Below are positions 27,601 through 40,533 of a stretch of DNA of 64,000 bases, piece after piece. The notes beneath the pieces are model-generated. The model made no database searches, was not told where the DNA came from, and saw only the letters and a program-made list of their open reading frames with translations. Numbering within the stretch: the stretch's first letter is position 1; each line of letters starts with the position of its first letter. A program made the position numbers and the translations under genes. Source of the stretch: Panagrolaimus kolymaensis (Eukaryota; Nematoda; Chromadorea; Rhabditida; Panagrolaimidae); contig JAJQJQ010000003.1 of assembly GCA_028622995.1 (NCBI GenBank), positions 1,488,001 to 1,552,000 of the forward strand, read 5' to 3'.

Positions 27601-30600
27601 ATACATATTTAAAAACACTTTTGTATATACAAAAGTGTGTGCGTGTCTTTGTATTAGATAAATATGTATGATTTTTGCAAATATATTAATATTATCAAAT
27701 AAATAACAAACTGCAAAGCAAGGTGGTATTAAATAATCCGATTAAAGTATACCTTTTTGAGATTAGTATTTTCATCTTTTTTTTACTTTAATAATTTTGT
27801 GGTTTGCTCTTTATTATTTATAAATATTAGGGGTTCTTTATATAAAAAAAGGTTTAAACCATAAAACAAAAATAGGAAAGGAGCTATATTTTTATATTTA
27901 TATTTTTGTAGCAATGGAATAATTCTAAAAAATGAGCGAGCAAAATTTGTTGATTCAAAAAAAATTTGTTAATAGAAATAACTGACTAATATTTAGTTTA
28001 ATCACACTTTTTTAAGAGGTCAGAAAAAAACAAGACAGATTTTTGAAAATCCGATCTCCCTTAAATTATTGCTTCTTTATTGCTGCAGCAATTTTACAAC
28101 CATTTTTTTGTAAGACCAAAAAGCAATTAATGCATATTTTAATCTCATTTAATTTTGATAAAAAAAAAGAGAGGCAGTAAAACAAAATAAAATAATCTGT
28201 GGTCTATGTTGTCATTTCAATTTCATTTTTTTCTTTTTTTCGAGACACTTTTGCAAAAGAAAAAAAAGTAATAAATAATTAAAAACAAGGGCATATTATT
28301 GCGCGAGACACCAGACTGATATACATAGATTGTTTGAACTGTAAAACAGAACAGTGCAGACAAGAAAGAAGTTGCAATCAGTTTTTTATCGCAAAAATCA
28401 AACAAATCTAGTTCAATCACAAATTAAAAAAAGAGAAGAAAAGATTGGAGGGTCAGTTTCCATAAGAAGTATGCACTTTTAATGGAAAGAAAAAAAGAGA
28501 TACTTTTTTCTTTCTTTTTTATATTAAAAAATTATTTTTCCGAAAATATTATATTTCAGTGATCTCATTTTTTCATCCATTTTTTTAGATTCCGATTTCA
28601 TTCGAACCTGGTCAAACTCAATTTCGAACATTTTCATTTGTTGCAAATGTGGCTGGTGAATTACCATTTCCAAAAATTACTATTGAATGCATTAATAATA
28701 ATGAATTTGATACTGTAATAAATTCATATGTTCTTAAAGCATTACCCAAAGCAATATTAGTTTTGGTAAGTGTTTTTTCTTTTCATCCTCCCCAATTTTT
28801 TTGCCTTATCAAAATCATTCTAATTTTTTTTATCTTTGACCTTTGAATTGTCTAAAAAAATATATATGAGAAAACAACGACGACAAAATGGAGGGTGTTT
28901 ATGTTTTTATATTTTTTAAAATAAAATTTATATAGCTAAGATCAGTTTTTTGGTATTAATTTCTTGAACTGACTAGGTGTTTAATCTTTTTTTATTATTA
29001 TTTTATTATTTTGTCTCCCCAAACTTATTTACACTTTTTTTTGAAATAATTTTTAGTTAATTCTTAGTTTTTTTATGGTACAAAAAAAGTTTGAAAATAT
29101 ACTACGCACTTTTTTTTCATATCTGTGAGAAAAAAATGCAATAGTGTAGACAAATTCTGGGAAAAATAATCTCTTTCAAAAGCTTTACTTTAGTTTATTT
29201 TTGAATGGCACGCAATTACGATAACCCCCATATTTTAAGATTTTATTTAAACCCTTCAATTGAATTACGTAGCTGCTGCTCCTTGGTATTTAGTTTTTTT
29301 CTTCTTCTTCATTCCTTTTTTTTGCTCTCGTATAAATGTCTTAAACTAACTTCAGACAAGACAATATAGACAAAAAATAATTCTTTTTAAAAATAGTTGT
29401 GGTGTATTGAAAACAAATAACTTTTTTATTGTACCCTTTTTGCATCAAAATTAATATAAATGCAAAAAAAAATAAAAAAGTTTTTGGTGATCAAAGGGCA
29501 AGGGTAGTATGTTTTTCTTTATTTTTTCTTTCTTTTTTTTTAACTTGTTTGCAAGCAAAAAAAATAAGAAAAGGAGCTTTCTGATATTGCAAGAAGAATA
29601 TATATTCATAATATACGCCCCCGTAATTAGATTGGAAAGAAACAACAGACACAATAACTATAAATATTAAGCAATAATATTAATGATTGCCACTACCTGA
29701 ATGATTTTTAAACAATACATAAATGTGCAATCATTGGAGCGTAAACAAAAATACATATTTATTTACATACCACACACATACAAGAGTAAATAAAAATTTC
29801 TTAACACATTTATGGTTGGAGCAGACAGAAGCAACTAGCTACCGTATTATTTCTTTCTTTTTTATTAACCACGCGGCGGCGGCTCCAATCAAAAAGTTAT
29901 GTACTTTACCAGCCAGACACGACACTAAAGGAATGAAATTTTTTTGCTCTTTTGCTCCTCTTATCGCAACATACTGTAGGTGGCTTGCAGCGGCTTAAAA
30001 AATAGTTTTTAAAGAAAATTAGCGGAAGATTATTTTACAAGCTTTTTTTTATTGCAGCTCTATTTTATAGTTTCTTTCTTCCTTTTTCTTTGTTAAGAAA
30101 TTAAAATTGTCTGGATTTACATCTGTCCAAGCTAATAAAATTACTCTTCAAAAAGAGACAAAAAATAATAGCAAACAACATTTTTTTTTAATAATTTAGT
30201 TTCATGTCGTCGTCTCAAAATTAAGACATGTTGTTTGACCTAGACAAAGTGACCTGCATGCATGCTAGACGGCGGCGACAAGCTTGCTGCTATTTAATTT
30301 TTTATTTATCTAAGTATTTTCCGTTCGAAAGAGGAAAAAATTAAGTAGACGTAGGAGAATCATAGCATAGACCAATGGCATTGAAAAAGTCTAGCCAAAT
30401 TCTCTCAAGGGAAGAAAAAAAAAGTGCACCAAATTAAATTAGGTTGTCCCTTCCTTAAATAATGTTTAAATCCATTCCTTAAACTTATTTAAATTGAAAC
30501 TATAAAAAAAAAAGTCTGGGGAAAAATCTTACTTTTATTTTTAAATTTAACCAAAAAAAATTTGTTTGTTTTTTAGCCTACGTCTAAAGCCTTAGAACAA

Positions 30601-30621
30601 CAATCTTCTTCTTCATCTTGA
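21626..30621 (+). CDS. TRAPPC11: TRAPP complex subunit 11 (foie gras / gryzun)
   Basis: About fifteen exons give roughly 1,115 residues, close to human TRAPPC11. The N-terminal part reads MDAIITPLAFIHANMKR with VVLIFVDLEWDD, then the conserved foie-gras helical-repeat region (SHQTERAAELCTACGL; FKLGYISELRNDFASAM, with YKLAFDKY; PGKYFHSAGEFSEISNKL), followed by beta-rich C-terminal domains. It is a subunit of the TRAPP III tether and Rab GEF acting in ER-Golgi traffic and autophagy. Exons in the first 2.6 kb are separated by introns of about 50 bp, whereas those in the 3' half run from several hundred bases to 1.8 kb. The final exon (30577-30621) encodes PTSKALEQQSSSSS and joins LPKAILVL in phase 0. 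An acceptor lies just before the ATG. Confidence 0.9.
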
Positions 30622-31953
30622 TGGTAAAAAAAATATCAAATATGGTTGTGATAACAGCATCGATGTTAAACATTCCAAATATAATATAATGATTTATTTT
30701 TTGTATGAAAAGTCTATCTTTCTATGATTGTTTTTTTTGTTTTGTTTATTTTTTTGTTATTATTTTATTATTTTTTTCTAAGTCAATAATGCCAAAAAAA
30801 ATTATTTTATAGAATGAAGATCAAACTGACGAGTTTTTTAAATTTCTTTTATTTTTTTTGAAAACAAAGCATTTAACTCAAAGTTACGGTGTTGAAGTCC
30901 CTCATGATTTAAGTTGAGATGCCATTTCGAGTAAAAAAAATTATGAAAAGAATAGAATGGAAAATAAAGTTTACCTTTAAAGCCCATAGCGACGTCGGCT
31001 GATGACCTTTTTTTGTTAAACAAAAGTTATATTTATTTTTTCATTTTATGCAACATTTCCTTTCCTTTTTTAAAGTAATTTTGTGTTACTTAAAAAATGT
31101 TATTTTTTCGAAAAAAATAAAGGAAAGAATTTGCAAAGGTAGACTTTTTTTTAATAAAATGGCATACTTTTGTTTTTTTTTTTGAAATAAAAATGCCGAT
31201 TTGGTTTAGAGTTAAAAATAAATAAATAGGCGGAGTAATTAAATAACGAATCAGGGGTTTGTTATGCCTTTAAATAAGGCGGAGCTATAACCAAGGCGGA
31301 GTTCATATTTATATAACTTTCAAAAAGAAAATGGAGAGATCATATCTATTCATTTTTTATTTTGCTTTTGTTGTTTAGTAGTTAGTTAAAAAAGCATTCA
31401 AAAGAAAAGCTAATGCCAAAAATATTTGTGGTTAAAAAAATGAAAACTTTTTACTTTTTTTGTAGACAAAAAGAAACCCACTATAAAAAACGACAGTTGT
31501 AGTTAGTTGCTGCCTGTCTGGAGGAGATGACCATTTCGCCGTCTTTCTTTTTAATGTTTTAAAAAAAGTTGGACTCATTGATTATGCTGCGCGTAAAATA
31601 TATTTGTGACAAAAATAAGGGTGGCAGAAAACATCTTTGCTCTCCGACTCCAACGAGGCCTCCAATGTTTTCGCAATTAATCGTTCTTTTTAAAGATAAT
31701 AAATTACACTAAACTCGTATAATAATAATAAATTTTTGAGGTCTCGACATTCATCTAATAAAAGAAAAAAAACAACAACCTGCAAACGGTGTTCAGTTTT
31801 TCTTCTTCTTCGTCTTCCTTTTTTATTGGCCCCCACGTTAACAAACAACACAGGCTCGCAATAAAATAAAAATAAAGAGTTTATTTTTGATTATTATTCT
31901 TATTCATTCAATTTAACCAATTCAACCTTCGTCTTCTTTATTCTACAAAATTC
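30622..31953. other. Intergenic, upstream of the TGF-beta ligand gene
   Basis: AT-rich with no exon recognised. Three copies of GGCGGAG occur within 73 bp (31229-31235, 31278-31284, 31295-31301), about 650-720 bp upstream of the ligand's start codon, and may be factor-binding sites. Confidence 0.35.
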
Positions 31954-34900
31954 ATGATGATGATGTGGTGGTCATTGAGCTTCATTGCAATTTTTATTTC
32001 CTTTGAAGTAAGTTATTTTTACAAAAAAAATGAGGAGAAAATATTTTAAATTTATTTTTTTGAGGAAAGGCAAAATTAATTGATGATGAGCACGAGTGTT
32101 TTCTGTGTATTTTGTGAGGCATATTTTAAGTTTTTTGAATTTTTGGTCTAAATATGTCTCAAAATAAGTGTTAGAAGGAAAAGTGTCATAGGAAGAATGA
32201 TTTTTAAAACTTTTCAAGAGGGAAATAATTTTCATTGTTTTTGCCAAAAAGGAAAAATATTTCAAAGCTCAGAGGGAACGAAATGATGAGGTAACAAAAA
32301 ATAGCTTTTGTTAAAACACTTTTTATTACTGTCCTAAAATAACAAAAAAGGGGAAAGTGATTATTTTTTAAAAATGAAAATTTTTGTGAGGGTAATTTTG
32401 AGATAGACTGTTTTTTGCTCGAATTATGATGCAGGAATTTACGGGGGCTATTGACAATGCATGTTGATTGTAAATGGGTACTACACGCACTACCAAATGT
32501 TATCAAATAATCTTGCAATGCCCCATTTGCTTTAATTATTATTTGCATGATCAGCACCGCCACAAAAATTTATTAAACCGTCTGAGACAAGATATGTTAC
32601 AAAGGATAGTAGGGATAATAAAGCAATAGAATTTTTTTTAAATACTATAACTATTTTTTCAAGTAGTAGACCATTTTCTTATTAAAAGTTTTATTATATT
32701 TTTAGACAACAATAGGATTAAAAAAAATTTTAAGAAATAGTAAAAAATTAATTTTTTATGCTTCAATAAATTTGTTTATTTCCGCATAAGCTATAAATTA
32801 ATAATAGGAAAGAATTAAAAAAATTAATTAAGATTTTGTAGCATTTATTTTGACCTTTAATTAATTTGAGAAATACTTTTTTGTTACTTATTTTTTTCAA
32901 AAGTCAAAAAATCATTTTTTTTTTAATGCATCGAATTATTTTATCCTTGGGTCATTTTTCAACAAGGACAAGTTTGACCGTGAAACGATTGGGGGAGAAA
33001 GAGAGAAGGGTTCACATGTGCAAAAGGCATAGTAATAGTAATTTTTTTTATTTGCAAACTTTGCACACACTTTTGATTTATCATTTATTTGTACTTAGAA
33101 GGAAGAAGAAAAAAAATATCTCCGACATCATCGAAAATAAATAAATATAAAAATTGCTTTTCACTTTGTTGTATGTGTTTAGTCATCAGACGACGACGCT
33201 CTTTTTTTTAAATGTTAATAAGCACCTTTTATTTTGTTTCTTCCTGTATTGATGATGTACGCGTTTGTAATTAGGGGTTTAGTAGTTACTTTTTCAATCG
33301 TCACTTTGCATTTAAATTTCCTTTTATCAAACACAACAAAAAATTCACGTTTTTAACCGGTCTCGAAAAAAAATATATGAAAGAAAGATCAAAAATTCAT
33401 TTAAAACATTTTTTATTAAAATAAGTTTAAAAGCTAATTTTTTTTGTTAAATATTAGAAACATTAACAAATTGGTGTTACTTTTTTATCAAATAAATAAT
33501 CAATAAAAAGCTGATGTTGTTTAACAAACTTCGTCGCTTGAGGCAAGACAATTTCTTCTTCTTCAAATTTTCTTTTCTAATATGTTCAAACAAACTTTTA
33601 CATACATACAGAAGATACTTTTTCACCTACTAATTTTTGATTGATGCGATTTCGCTTTTTGAGATAATATAAAGAAGAAAAAAGCAAGCAAAAAAAAACT
33701 GGTCAATTTTTGATAAATTATTTTACACACAATTTTCTTTTCTTTTTTAGCTTTGTCATGCTAATCGCAATAATAATCGCCGATGTGCTTCATGTAATCA
33801 AAATCAATTTGAAGAATATAAAATGATGCGACAAGAACAAATTTTGGATGATCTTTTAGCTAAACTTGAACTTGTTTCAAAACCTAATGTTACTGTGGAT
33901 TATAATAATCTCCCTCCACTTGGTCGAGCAAGTCCCAGAGTAAAACAAATGGTTGAAAAAAGTATTCAAGAAAAAAAGCATCGATATCGCCGAGGTGCAT
34001 CATATTCGGAAGATTCGCAAGAATATTATCCATCTTTGTATGAAACCGATGCGGAAGTTTCCACACAAATTAGTTTTATTAAAAGTTCAACTGCACCCTT
34101 AAATTTTCGAGTATGTCATGATTTATTAAAGAAAAGGAAAATTGACTTTTAGTCTTTTCTATTTTCATTTTTTTGATTTATCATATTTTGTTTTCAGGAA
34201 AATGGCGAAATTGCTTTATTTAACTTCAGCGGTAACTTTTATACTAAAGTAGTCACCGATGCAACTTTACACATTTTTATTCGAGCACCTGATACTTTAA
34301 ATAACGATGATGCTATGTCTGTTAGAGTTAACATTTATGAAAAATTTTTAAATGGATCGGTAAGAGCCTGGCCAAACCACAAACTAAAACAAAGATCAAA
34401 TTTTTTTTAAAATTAAAGAAAGGAAGGAAATGTATCATTTTTTCTATTTTTAGATTGGAGATAAAATTGCTACTAAACACGTTCACCTTCATGGCTACAG
34501 TGTCCCTTACGGTGTTTTTAAAGTTCATCTTGATACTTTTGATGTTCAACGATGGCTTTCTAACCGAAATGAAGGAAATGATGTCCTTGGAGTTTATGTT
34601 GAAGCTTTACATGATGGCGAAAATTTAGCTGTTCATCCTGGCGTTGGTGAATCAGATGTATGTTTTTGTTTTTAGTTTGATTTATCAAACTATAAATAAA
34701 TAAATAAATAAGTAAACAATAAACAAAAATTATTGTTTTTGTTTTAGACAATGTTTCTGGAACTTGAACTTCTTGATGGAAGCACTCGAACTAAACGCAC
34801 TCCACATACTTGTCAAGCAGATGCAAATGAAACTAAATGTTGTTTACATGATTTAATGATTGATTTTGAAAAAGTTGGATGGGAATTCGTAATTGCTCCA

Positions 34901-35176
34901 AAACGTTATAATGCATTTATATGCAGTGGAGAATGTTCATCGGGACAGGTATGTACCATACACATACATACTAAAAAAATAAATAACAACAATATTTATT
35001 TATAGATGTCAACAAGTGCACGAGGTTCCATTGCTCAACATGCAAAAGTTGATTTTTTTCAATGTTGCCATCCTAAAGAATATGCTGGTATTACCATTGT
35101 TTATGTAACCGCTGATGATCAAATTTGGGTTAAAGAAGTTTCCGGTATGATTGCACGAAAATGTGGATGTGCTTAA
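31954..35176 (+). CDS. TGF-beta superfamily ligand, GDF8/GDF11 (myostatin)-like
   Basis: Six exons (31954-32007, 33751-34110, 34198-34359, 34454-34657, 34748-34948, 35006-35176) give 383 residues, close to vertebrate myostatin. Exon 1 is just an 18-residue signal peptide (four Met, then WWSLSFIAIFISFE) followed by a 1.74-kb intron. The propeptide starts with a CASC motif and amphipathic helix (QILDDLLAKLELVSKPNV) like the latency region of GDF8/11. A furin site, RTKR, releases a mature domain with nine cysteines (TC, KCC, FICSGEC, QCC, CGC at the end) and VGWEFVIAPKRYNAFICSGE, typical of the activin/myostatin branch. Such ligands act through type I/II receptors and Smads; in C. elegans DAF-7 belongs near this group. 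Which nematode orthologue this is cannot be settled by eye. Confidence 0.92.
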
Positions 35177-37190
35177 TTTTCTTTTTATTATCAAATAGAC
35201 CTTTGAGAAAATTTCGGGTCTATTATGTATTTTTGTTTATAATTGATATTTTTTTTTGTTTGAACTAAAAATCCGCCGATTTCTATCATCATTTCTAGTT
35301 CTTTCTTCTCCTTCCTTCTTTCAAAAGTTTCTCAGCATGAATGAAACCAAAAAAATATTCATGTTTCTTTAATTATTTTTAATTTTTTGCCTATCACTGT
35401 CCTAATAAAATTTACACGAGGTATAACCGGTACGAGCGAGCTTCTTCTCTATTCCTTCATTCCTTCATAGCTTTGTCCCTGTGTAATTTCGCCTATCGCG
35501 ACAACAAATTTTTGTATGTTTGTCTAAAGAACGCTGCTTTTTTGCTTTTTTTTTGCTATTTAGGTTTTTATATTTTACAATAAATCTTAGAAGCTTTCTA
35601 GTCTTACTAGTTGCCAGCCTTCCAGGGCCGCCATGTCACTGAATGCCGTAATTCAAAGGCAAAGTCATAAACTTATTATTTCGATCTCAAATTCATTTTA
35701 AATTTTTGAAAAAACTTTACTATTTCTTTATTTTTATTTTTCTTCCAAAGACTTTCCAAGTCAACTCGCATTCACCCCACGTTTTTTCTGTAATTAAAAA
35801 GTTGACTCATTTCATTCCAATTATTAGATGTCTCACTTACTTAATTTTCATTTTCAATTATTTTTTTGTACTATTATGTATTTGCTTTTTATTTGTATGA
35901 AAAATATTTCTTTTTAATGTTATTGTTAATTTCTTTATTTTTTTTAAATTTCATTTTTTTCTTTTCATCGGCAATTAAAGGCATACATTTTAAATTTATC
36001 TGATAACACACAACTACTCATACATAAACAGAAACAAAAACAAGCAGCTTAAGCCGATTAAATTTTTTTACGCCTGGAAATGAAATATTTTCCAGACACG
36101 GGAAATAAATATTTATAAGGAGCAATAACGTGACTAAGATTAGTTGTACCCCAAAGGTATTAAACTCAGACAATAAGAGCACTGCGAGCACTACACTTAC
36201 TCATGTGCAATTTGTTAAATAAATAAATGACTACAAAGTAATGTGAAGAAGAAGAAAAAAATAACTGAAAGGTGTTATTAGTTGGCAGCTATTCGCAGCC
36301 ATGTGCTACTTGTTACAAACTAATACATACATCTCACAAAAAAACTAAACGCTTTTGACGTTAACGAAAATATAAACCAGAATAAAATATTAGTGTGCAA
36401 AAAAGAAAAGATTAATTTAAAGTAAATATGGAAAGGATTAGTGCTAACGACCTTTTGTTATCCCTCGCCTTAGGGAAGAACTCTTTATTCTAGGAAATCA
36501 GAATGCTATTCTTAAAAAATAAAGTATTTTTAAATGCTTCATTCATATGACGTGAAAATTAAATAAGAAATTGCAACATTTAAAAAAATAATAATAAAAC
36601 ACAGTAACAACGTTGTTATCAAAAAATCCAAGGATCAAATATAGCGAAAATATTGGTTGGAAAAGGTCTAATTAGTTTAACAATTAAAACGGTTCAATCA
36701 ATTCAAGAATCGATAATAAGAAACTTTGCAACTTCCTTGAAAAATTTGAAGAAATTTTAGTGGAAAGCTTTATACCATTCAACAGCTTACTTCTCAGCTC
36801 GATAAAAAAACCAATGAATTTGTTGCAAAAAAGGGAGAAATTTCAAAGAATACCATAAGCTTTTAATTATTACTTTTAAAGTATTTGGAAAATGGATAAA
36901 GATTACAGAATAAATACTTTGTTAAAATCAACAGCAGATCACCATCAACATGGACAAAAGACAAACTTTCATAAGCTAAACAAATCCGCGTGGTTCTTGA
37001 CACGAATGTCTTTTTCACTGTATGTGTTCACTCTTTGAAAAAACGAACGAACTTCAAAGCTTTTTTCGAGAATGAATTTTTTTCTTTACCTTTCACCTTT
37101 TTCTAATCCTTTTCATCATCCTTTTTCGCGAATGATTTTTTATTGACGGTTTATCAATCCATTAATTTTCTATTTTTTTAGGTTCCCATT
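35177..37190. other. Intergenic DNA with an eroded coding-like tract
   Basis: A poly(A) signal (AATAAA, 35404-35409) may serve the ligand gene. From about 36420 to 37020 the sequence has fewer homopolymers and short protein-like open stretches (for example MERISANDLLLSLALGKN; AKILVGKGLISLTIKTVQSI) broken by stops and frame changes, as in a decayed gene. I cannot name a parent. A hairpin (CTGGAAA/TTTCCAG) sits near 36076. Confidence 0.35.
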
Positions 37191-38196
37191 ATGTTTATCA
37201 AGGCTTTATCACGTTCTGTTGCATCTCGCGCTGTTATCCGAAGTATCTGTTCTCTTCCTCGTACATCAGCAAAATTATCTCGTTCATCATGCTTACCATT
37301 AAATTTCAATCGCAGTTTTAACACTTCTAAACCAAGTAAGTTTATTTTGAATGTTGAACACATATGAAGGTTATACTGATATATGCAAATCTTTCTCACG
37401 TTATATTAATATGCATAAATGAATATATGATGTAAACATTTTCAGATTTTTCATCAATTACAAATGAACTTGGAACTGCTTTGGATAATGAAATTGATGC
37501 TGAAAAGCGCCTTGAATCTGATAACTTAGGTGGTACATCGACTCCTTCACTTCCTGGTTTCAACGTCACTGCTAATGATGCTGAAGTTCGTCTTACTAAA
37601 ACATTTGGAAATGAAAAGTATGTTTATTTCTTTGTTATTGCTTGATTAAACTTATTATTCGTTTTTTAGCATCCTGGTTGTCTTTAATGTAAATCATTCA
37701 GTTGATATTGATGAAGACATTGATAGTCCTGATGTAAGTTTTGTTCTTCCCTTATGCTTTATATACAATTTCAATTTTCTAGGCTGCACCTGTTCCTGTT
37801 GCTCTTCCTCCATTTACTATTGAAATTACCAAAGGTAATGAACGTCTTTGCTTCCAAATGCTTCTTACAGAAACTGATGAACCTGGTCAATGTAAGCTTA
37901 ATTATATCTTTGTTTTTTTACTATGTTCTTGTTTTTCAGATGACTACATTGTTGAAGAATTCTATATTGCACCTTCTGCAACCAAAGAAAGTGAAGATGT
38001 TGAAGCTTATGTCTATTCTTCTTCTGGCAAATATGTTGATGAAAATCTCCATGATCTTCTCTTTGATCGTTATTTGGCTGAACGTGGTTTTACTACTGAA
38101 TTCTGCAATCAACTCGTCAACTATGCTACCCATTATGAACACTCTCGCTATGTCAATCTCCTTCAAAAAATCAAAAACTTTGTTGTTAAGAATTAA
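37191..38196 (+). CDS. C1QBP: C1QBP / p32 / MAM33-family mitochondrial matrix protein
   Basis: Five exons (37191-37335, 37446-37617, 37670-37733, 37783-37891, 37940-38196) give 248 residues. The first 45 or so residues are Arg/Ser-rich with no acidic residues, a clear mitochondrial targeting sequence. The mature part is strongly acidic and shows the MAM33 pattern: VNHSVDIDEDID, FTIEITKGNERLCFQMLLTE, then ENLHDLLFDRYLAERGFT followed by a C-terminal helix ending NFVVKN. Family members form doughnut-shaped trimers in the matrix and support mitochondrial translation. Length is slightly below human p32 (282). A TTTTTTTAG acceptor lies 9 nt before the ATG without an obvious upstream exon. Confidence 0.92.
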
Positions 38197-40533
38197 GTAG
38201 ATTTAATATTTTTCTATGTCTGCTAGGAAATTTATAGCTATTGTAATAGTCTTAGACGCTTTGCTTGTTATTGTTGTTGATTGAATCGTTTATCATAATA
38301 AATATGTTTGGATAAATAATGTTTTTATTGGGAAGGGGAAGGAAACAAAAGGAATGAGAAAGTTTTATGTACACTTATCACAGATGCTTTTTAATGGTTT
38401 AAAAGGTTTGGCATGGTATGTTACTGGAAGAGATAGTTGTGAAAGCATTATTCAAATGAAGCACCAACATTTCACATTTATCTGTTGCAGTTGATTACCA
38501 TTTTGGCTAATTTTAAAGTCCGACAGTGTCATCGTCAGCAGGAACAAAGAAATAAGAAGGTTATAAAGAGGTCGTTGAAAATATTCATTGAGATTCGGTG
38601 GCATTCATTGAAGTTGTTTTGAATGCTTCTTCCCGTTGAAGCAGACACTTTTTGGATCAATAAACGATCATTGTTTTAATGATCAAACTGCAATGATTCC
38701 TTGATCAAAGAACGAGAAAAAAACTTGCAAAAACTAACCTAATTTATTACTTATTACACACGACTTCGTGCAAAGCGCGAATGATAAAAATCTTTTAATC
38801 GTTACATTTTTTCTGAAACAAAAAAAGTTAAATTTTGCAAGAAAAAAACGAAGCGATTTTTGAACAGATGCATACAAATTATTATTTTAGAAATTTTCAA
38901 GGGAAAAATATAAATCAAGCAATTTTTTTCCATTTTTAACACTGATTGGAAACAAGCAAAAGGGTGTAAAAAGTACATGTTTGTTTCAAAGCTTTTGTCT
39001 AACAACAATCAGCAATTGATTCTTTATGTTTTTAATAATACAAAAAAACTCAAAATTTCTCATTAAAGTTATTGATAAGGAAAAAAAGAAAACAATAAAA
39101 ACTTTTAACGAGAATATTACAAGAGACATAATGAAACTTTTTTGGAAGTTGATGGCTGGTGGCAATGTCAAAAACAAAAACATAGATATGTACCTAATAA
39201 CTTTTAACAAACAGCACAATTGGTTGCTAAAGCTAATGTTGCTGCAAGCTAACATAATTTGTTGCCATGTCGCGGTTGTCAACACTGTAACTAACATTGA
39301 TATGTACTGCTTTTTTTTAAATTTTTGAATAATTCACACATATTAGCTTTTAAAATAGCCTCTAATTTTTACTTTTGCTTTTGAAGCTAAAATTTATAAA
39401 TACAAAGATACTGTAAGCAAACATAATTGGAAAAAAGGAAAATTAAGTCAAATTAAAAAGGCATAGTTATATACTAATTCAAAAACTCTGCTAAGATTAA
39501 AGAAAAAATTTTGCTTTTATGCATCATTAATAACTGTTGAAACATTCACATTTTTCTTGATCCATAGCTGTTGCTAAAATTGCATACCCATTCATCCTGA
39601 ATAAAATGTGTTTGTTGTACTAATTAACAAATTGCTTCGATTTTCTTATGACTGGTTTGTGGCATACTAATCTCCGTGGTAATGCTTTATATTAAATTAT
39701 GGAATTATGGGGTTTGGAGCAAATGGCTCATTGCCATGGCCCCAATCAAATGAGCACATTGTCAAGAGAAGGTGTTAGGAAATTTTATCCCCGAATATGA
39801 ATAAAAAGTCCCTTGGACCCTTATTATCAAATGTTGTTTACGATTGTTAGCTACCAAATGAATGACCTGTAAATAATTTGGGGGCGAATAAATGCATAGT
39901 TCTTCCATTTTTATGATCGATTCAATTATTAGGTTTTAGTTTCTCTTTTCCATCTAATTTTTTCTTGTTATTAATTATTTTCAATTGCTATTTTTTATAA
40001 GTAATAAAAGTAAAAATTACCCAAAGCTTTTATTAATTTTTTCTAAAATCTTTTTTATAAAGTTATCTATCACCGACTAATTTTTCTATTGTATGATATT
40101 GAAACCCAACCATTTGATAGCAGCATTCTTTAGACATAATGTATGTAAACTTCCATAGTTTAGAGAGTCCATTATTTATAGAATAAAATGAAAGGCATAC
40201 TCTTAGCGCGAACTATAGGGGCATTTTAACAAAAATCATTGCATAAATAAAAAAATTCATTTTGTTAGTTTATTATTTTTAGGTAATCCATAGATAATCA
40301 TTCGAGCTTTGATATCTTTAATTTTTCTTATCAACATTACCACTAATTCGAGTATTTCATCATAATGCATTTCATCATAAATATTATCGTGTCATTTTTC
40401 TTTTTTATTATTTAACTCCATTTTCATTTATTTTTATTGAACACACATACTTTTTTTAGTTTTACTACTACAACCTTTTATTGAAACGTACTTGGGTACA
40501 CATATTATTTTTAAAAGTTAAAAATAAAAAAAA
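38197..40533. other. Intergenic DNA with two coding-like remnants
   Basis: AATAAA at 38297-38302 fits the C1QBP 3' end. On the minus strand 38513-38647 reads REEAFKTTSMNATESQ and PSYFFVPADDDTVGL in one frame but with two internal stops. On the plus strand about 39707-39778 reads GFGANGSLPWPQSNE, resembling the start of dihydrofolate reductase, then hits a stop. Both are probably decayed fragments or chance. The rest is AT-rich without exons. Confidence 0.35.

Noticed and set aside
29723..29998. 91-residue plus-strand ORF in the last TRAPPC11 intron
   Set aside because: Contains an Ala run from a short GGC repeat; no family resemblance and no splice context.
32440..32560. Apparent similarity to 39.7-39.87 kb (GCAAATGG, CTACCAAATG words)
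   Set aside because: Shared words are short and in inconsistent order and orientation; not a convincing repeat.
37754..38200. 148-residue ORF overlapping C1QBP
   Set aside because: Out of frame with the conserved protein; Leu-rich shadow frame.
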